From Clostridia bacterium (GTDB lineage Bacteria; Bacillota; Clostridia; Oscillospirales; Acutalibacteraceae): 14,832 nucleotides of DNA. How positions within the stretch are numbered: the first letter of the stretch is position 1; every line of letters begins with the position of its first letter. The notes under the pieces are model-generated. The model saw only the letters and a list, made by a program, of their open reading frames with translations. It was not told the DNA's origin and did not search any database. Where the stretch lies: positions 1-14,832 of the forward strand of contig CAAFXS010000052.1 of the NCBI GenBank assembly GCA_900767025.1. The letters are read 5' to 3'. The translations under genes and the position numbers were made by a program. Positions 12,701 to 14,832 of the stretch are shown piece after piece.

Positions 12701-14676
12701 TAACGGAAATTACAAATCAGTCATATTCCGTTCAGATTACCGATTGTACCGTGGGTGCTTCGGGAATAAACTGCGTATATCTTAACGGTGAACTGCTTGA
12801 TAGCCATACATCATTTACCGTTAATGAAAACGGCGTGTATACCGTGAAGATTATCTCTAACAGTAAGCTTGAAAGTGAGCAGAGCATTACCATAGAAAAC
12901 ATTGATAAAGAAAAGCCTTCTGTTACAGGTATTTCCGTGGAGCACAAAGATGTGGGCGGATTTGCAAGATTTATTAATGAAATAACCTTTGGTTTGTTTT
13001 TCAATAAAACAACAGAGCTGACGGTTACTGCAGAGGATTACGGCGTTGCCGGAATAGACAGGATAGAATATCGCTTTGTTGATGAAAACGGAAATCCAAT
13101 TGGTGACTGGGCAGTTTATGACGAAAATTTAAAGCCTGTTCAGGATGCTGACTTTAAAGGCTATGCCGAGGCAAGAGCCATTGATAAGGCAGGCAATATT
13201 TCAGACAGCAGATTAACAGGCGGATATGTTATTGACGTGGAAGCACCCACCGATATACAGATAACCGCTGTGTCAGGCGGAGATGTATATGAGAGCGGCA
13301 GTTGGACATCAAAGGATGTTACCATCAAGCTTTCCTCCTCTGCCTTTTCGGGAATATACAGATACTATTACAGCCTTAACGGTGGCGAATGGATTGAGCT
13401 TGACGGTAATACTCTTACCGTAGCCGAGCAGGGCATCGGCAGCTACAGATTTAAAGCCGTATCCTATGCGACAAATGAAACTGAAACTGCCGACGAATTT
13501 GTTGTAAAGCTTGACAAAACCGAGCCTGTTGTTCGTGTGGACTTTGAAGGAACGTTCGGCCGCTGGAGTGCGGACGGTGTGAAATTCAGCCTCAGCATAT
13601 TAAATGAAGCTATTTCAGGCGTAACATATTATTACAGCAACGACGGCGGAAATGAGTGGTTCCAAGCTGAACAAGGTTCCACAATTGTTGTTGATTACAA
13701 TGTAAATGCATCATATATATTCAAGGCAGTTAACGGAGCAGGGGTTGAAAGCAATCCGTCAGACAGTTATCTTGTTATGATAGATACTGTAGCACCGACC
13801 CTTGAATATACCTTTGAAAATACTGAAAATACCAAGACGCCCTACAACATTTTCTTTAATGTTGTTACAGGCGAGTCAGGCATAAAATCAGTAAGTGTAA
13901 ACGGTGTTGACATAACAGGTGCTGACTCATTTGAGGTAAGCGAAAACGGTAATTATGTTGTCGTAATGACAGGCAAAAACGGCATTACCTCCACAGAGGT
14001 TATAACTGTTTCAAACTTTGTTCCGGCAGAAAAACCGGTGCTTTTCGTTACCGCTGACGGAACATTAGGCCACGAAACCACAGAGCCTGTTACATTTACT
14101 TTGTCTTCCCCTAACGGTGGTTCGGATGTCAGCTATTATTATAATGACGGCAGTGGCTGGGTGCTCATTGACGGAAATACGCTGGTGGTCTCTCAGGTAG
14201 GTAATTACACTTATACCTTTAAGGCAGTAAACAGTGAAGGTCTTGAAAGCTATCAAAGCCCCGAATACAGTGTAATTATAGTGCCGAAGGTATATCAAAC
14301 AGTATTTAAAACAACTGTGCTTGAGGCTGTGGGCGACAGGGAAGGCAATCTTTCCCTTGGCGGAGTTAGTATTTATGTTGACGGTGTGTTAATGGGAGCA
14401 ACCGATGAAAACGGAATTCTCGAATGTGATTTAATAGCAGGTGTTCACTCTGTTGAATTCAATAACGGCACCTTCAACAGAACAGAAGTATTCGATATTA
14501 ATGCTCCTCTTGAGTTAAATGTGCCGATGGTTGCACTTGATATGGATAAAAACGGATATGTTAACGCCCGTGATTTTGCACTTATACGCTCTGTGGAGGA
14601 TGACTCCCGAAGAGAATTATACAAAAACATTTTCGTTAATTTCATTAATGCCTGCGAGAAGGACTTTGTATACTAA
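9739..14676 (+). CDS. Very large secreted multi-Ig-domain protein with dockerin-like C-terminus
   Basis: The start is TTG at 9739, preceded by AAGGGGG (9725-9731) at seven bases; the frame itself opens at 9706. The 1645-residue product begins with a Lys-rich signal peptide, probably cut after V-S-A (residue 30). About six BIG2-type Ig domains follow (roughly 32-710, one with a helical insertion near 115-165), then two Big_3-like domains opened by Y-I-E-G-(D/E)-x-E-L-D-L-T (about 715-890). Four repeats containing Y-Y-Y-S/N and F-K-A-V come next (about 892-978, 1170-1263, 1264-1353, 1432-1514), with two shorter repeats (about 979-1057, 1354-1430) and one distinct module (1059-1168) among them. 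A carboxypeptidase-regulatory-like beta domain (about 1517-1598) precedes a single dockerin calcium loop (D1601, D1603, N1605, N1609, D1612). There is no LPxTG or membrane anchor. It is probably an adhesin, or a scaffold attached through cohesin-type contacts; no enzymatic domain is seen. Confidence 0.85.
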   Translation: MKNIAKKSVALILCFTFMLSILLPGVTVSAVGEDIKIYYNDAELTEVLHITEYDSAQLTVYSENELPGGSYIEWESNMPLLADVDENGKVTAYDYSKAAVIKYWLDNEVRTMPIIGNATADAIEKAFADAGIDLNDSDLNTDVAVAIVKGINADLGAALETLLDNMTITITARLMSENGEVLASDTAEVAVDQSLAGNIWPTGVHITNKKSVPKVVAVGVQIQLYGAVTPVRLKQGVKWSVGKVLDTESSKHATITSDGLVTFTSPGKVTIRVNPESTLYAAVSDTVDFTVVTPEELPVEDFSIGGNLDVKEGETTQLSVVDVVPAGAYTGSVVWESADPTAAVITQDGLVTALDAGQGISLYKNVDISATIDGITKTVTLKINKNVIGATITGVEINGYENVAVNETNKYTADVTPERLNSNSAVIREWGLYHSQTGELIMATADSPADNGFATIDTDGNLIATGVGIIKIYVKVTYNGTVLEAEKQVSSGVPITSFSLEKGSGFTTNILTGSRDSFLEEGKQATINITEILPVDYDPDLLNNVVWTSSDPSVASVDENGNVFGLDSGGLTIYNSQSVTITATVGGVSASITFNVRGASVNNLVNASITGNYYVVKDFPRSYTAIFSPSRINTKDIHWGLSTDDGERPWEAKWSSTSGNTENSYAYVDSNGVVYGKSAGQTELWVFGREGVTSISGSYAEDSMEISIIELQPNNIAVKAPEKYDYIEGDTELDLTGLEVSAIYNRSDLEEYYPDADSYGDSLISVNVTDYEISELDTSLIDKEQYIIVTLTRAGRQFRSVFPVKIHSKAVESIDIESPRYQYIEGENELDLTDLHVYANYSNAPREEVFDYVIDDSNVDFNLLNEEQTVTVIYEHYGLSASAEFKIIVYGKPVVSVDTGGYNGDWVSSDVSFTLDSTHKLDGVTYYYSVNAEEWQEMPSDTLVITENTDALYCFKAVNSAGIESDSTQSYAVKIDKVVPSFSLVQDVTEITNQSYSVQITDCTVGASGINCVYLNGELLDSHTSFTVNENGVYTVKIISNSKLESEQSITIENIDKEKPSVTGISVEHKDVGGFARFINEITFGLFFNKTTELTVTAEDYGVAGIDRIEYRFVDENGNPIGDWAVYDENLKPVQDADFKGYAEARAIDKAGNISDSRLTGGYVIDVEAPTDIQITAVSGGDVYESGSWTSKDVTIKLSSSAFSGIYRYYYSLNGGEWIELDGNTLTVAEQGIGSYRFKAVSYATNETETADEFVVKLDKTEPVVRVDFEGTFGRWSADGVKFSLSILNEAISGVTYYYSNDGGNEWFQAEQGSTIVVDYNVNASYIFKAVNGAGVESNPSDSYLVMIDTVAPTLEYTFENTENTKTPYNIFFNVVTGESGIKSVSVNGVDITGADSFEVSENGNYVVVMTGKNGITSTEVITVSNFVPAEKPVLFVTADGTLGHETTEPVTFTLSSPNGGSDVSYYYNDGSGWVLIDGNTLVVSQVGNYTYTFKAVNSEGLESYQSPEYSVIIVPKVYQTVFKTTVLEAVGDREGNLSLGGVSIYVDGVLMGATDENGILECDLIAGVHSVEFNNGTFNRTEVFDINAPLELNVPMVALDMDKNGYVNARDFALIRSVEDDSRRELYKNIFVNFINACEKDFVY

Positions 14677-14688
14677 ATAATGTGTATA

Positions 14689-14725
14689 AAATCCCTGCTC
14701 TGATTTTTCGGAGCAGGGATTTTTT
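14689..14725 (+). terminator. Terminator of the large surface protein gene
   Basis: A perfect 12-bp stem, AAATCCCTGCTC (14689-14700) with 14711-14722, and a ten-base loop run into a T-rich tail. It lies 12 bases after the stop codon. Confidence 0.92.
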
Positions 14726-14749
14726 CATTGGTCTTCAGCACAGAATAAA

Positions 14750-14768
14750 CCCCCAGTTAAACTGGGGG
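14750..14768. repeat. Perfect inverted repeat CCCCCAGT/ACTGGGGG
   Basis: An eight-bp perfect stem surrounds TAA. On the minus strand it is followed by GTTTATT, so it could be a weak terminator for a converging gene beyond the window. It could also be the terminal hairpin of a small mobile element starting here. Nothing else recognisable is seen from 14769 to the end. Confidence 0.5.
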
Positions 14769-14832
14769 AAATAAAACGCTTTAGTAAAAATAAAACAGCC
14801 GAGCTAGAAGCAAGGCAAATTGAAGAAAAGAA

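Noticed and set aside
12412..14280. Repeats as a CRISPR-like or DNA-level tandem array
   Set aside because: The repetition is at protein level with divergent codons; there are no short identical direct repeats with regular spacers.
14570..14676. Sortase-anchored C-terminus of the giant protein
   Set aside because: No LPxTG-like motif, hydrophobic helix or basic tail is present at the end.

Overview
The window looks like a chromosomal segment from an anaerobic Firmicute of class Clostridia, probably an Oscillospirales/Ruminococcaceae-type gut bacterium. The reasons are a SCIFF peptide with its radical-SAM maturase (a hallmark pair of Clostridia), AT-leaning codon use, strong G-rich Shine-Dalgarno sites, several TTG/GTG starts, textbook TTGACA/TATAAT promoters, and a huge Ig-repeat surface protein ending in a dockerin-like calcium loop. 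No phage, CRISPR array or intact transposon is visible.

Left part (1-3623, minus strand). Two hairpins occupy 1-150. Next come the SCIFF maturase gene scfB (154-1545) and the 48-codon SCIFF peptide gene scfA (1598-1744, TTG start). An intrinsic terminator lies between them and abuts the scfB ribosome binding site. scfA has its own promoter, whose -35 box is inside the 3' end of the upstream gene. That upstream pair is an Orn/Lys/Arg-decarboxylase-fold PLP enzyme (1790-3097) and a six-helix membrane protein (3084-3623), overlapping by 14 bases. The peptide is unusual: serine replaces the cysteine and the threonine that I recall as the crosslinked pair in the characterised homologue.

Middle (3646-5302). 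A tRNA-Leu(CAG) with a consensus promoter and a terminator is followed by an AT-rich, partly decayed stretch. This holds an intact voltage-gated-type K+ channel gene (3905-4624), the C-terminal remnant of a large serine recombinase (minus strand), and a truncated unknown fragment. The stretch ends in a terminator whose sequence resembles that of the tRNA.

Right part (5338-14676, plus strand). First is a two-gene operon: a cytoplasmic alkaline-phosphatase-superfamily phosphodiesterase translationally coupled (ATGA) to an organophosphate-antiporter-like MFS transporter. A 42-bp near-perfect palindrome follows. It appears to be both the terminator of that operon and the operator/promoter region of the next one: a PadR repressor, a HAAS-type membrane protein with an extracytoplasmic two-repeat domain, and a small membrane protein whose reading frame is broken in a run of eight T. 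A separate extended -10 promoter then drives a 1645-residue secreted protein built from BIG2, Big_3-like and two alternating Ig-like repeat types, ending in half a dockerin. A strong terminator closes it, and an unexplained perfect inverted repeat sits at the window edge.

All family assignments are from recognition of motifs in the translated sequence, with no database search.
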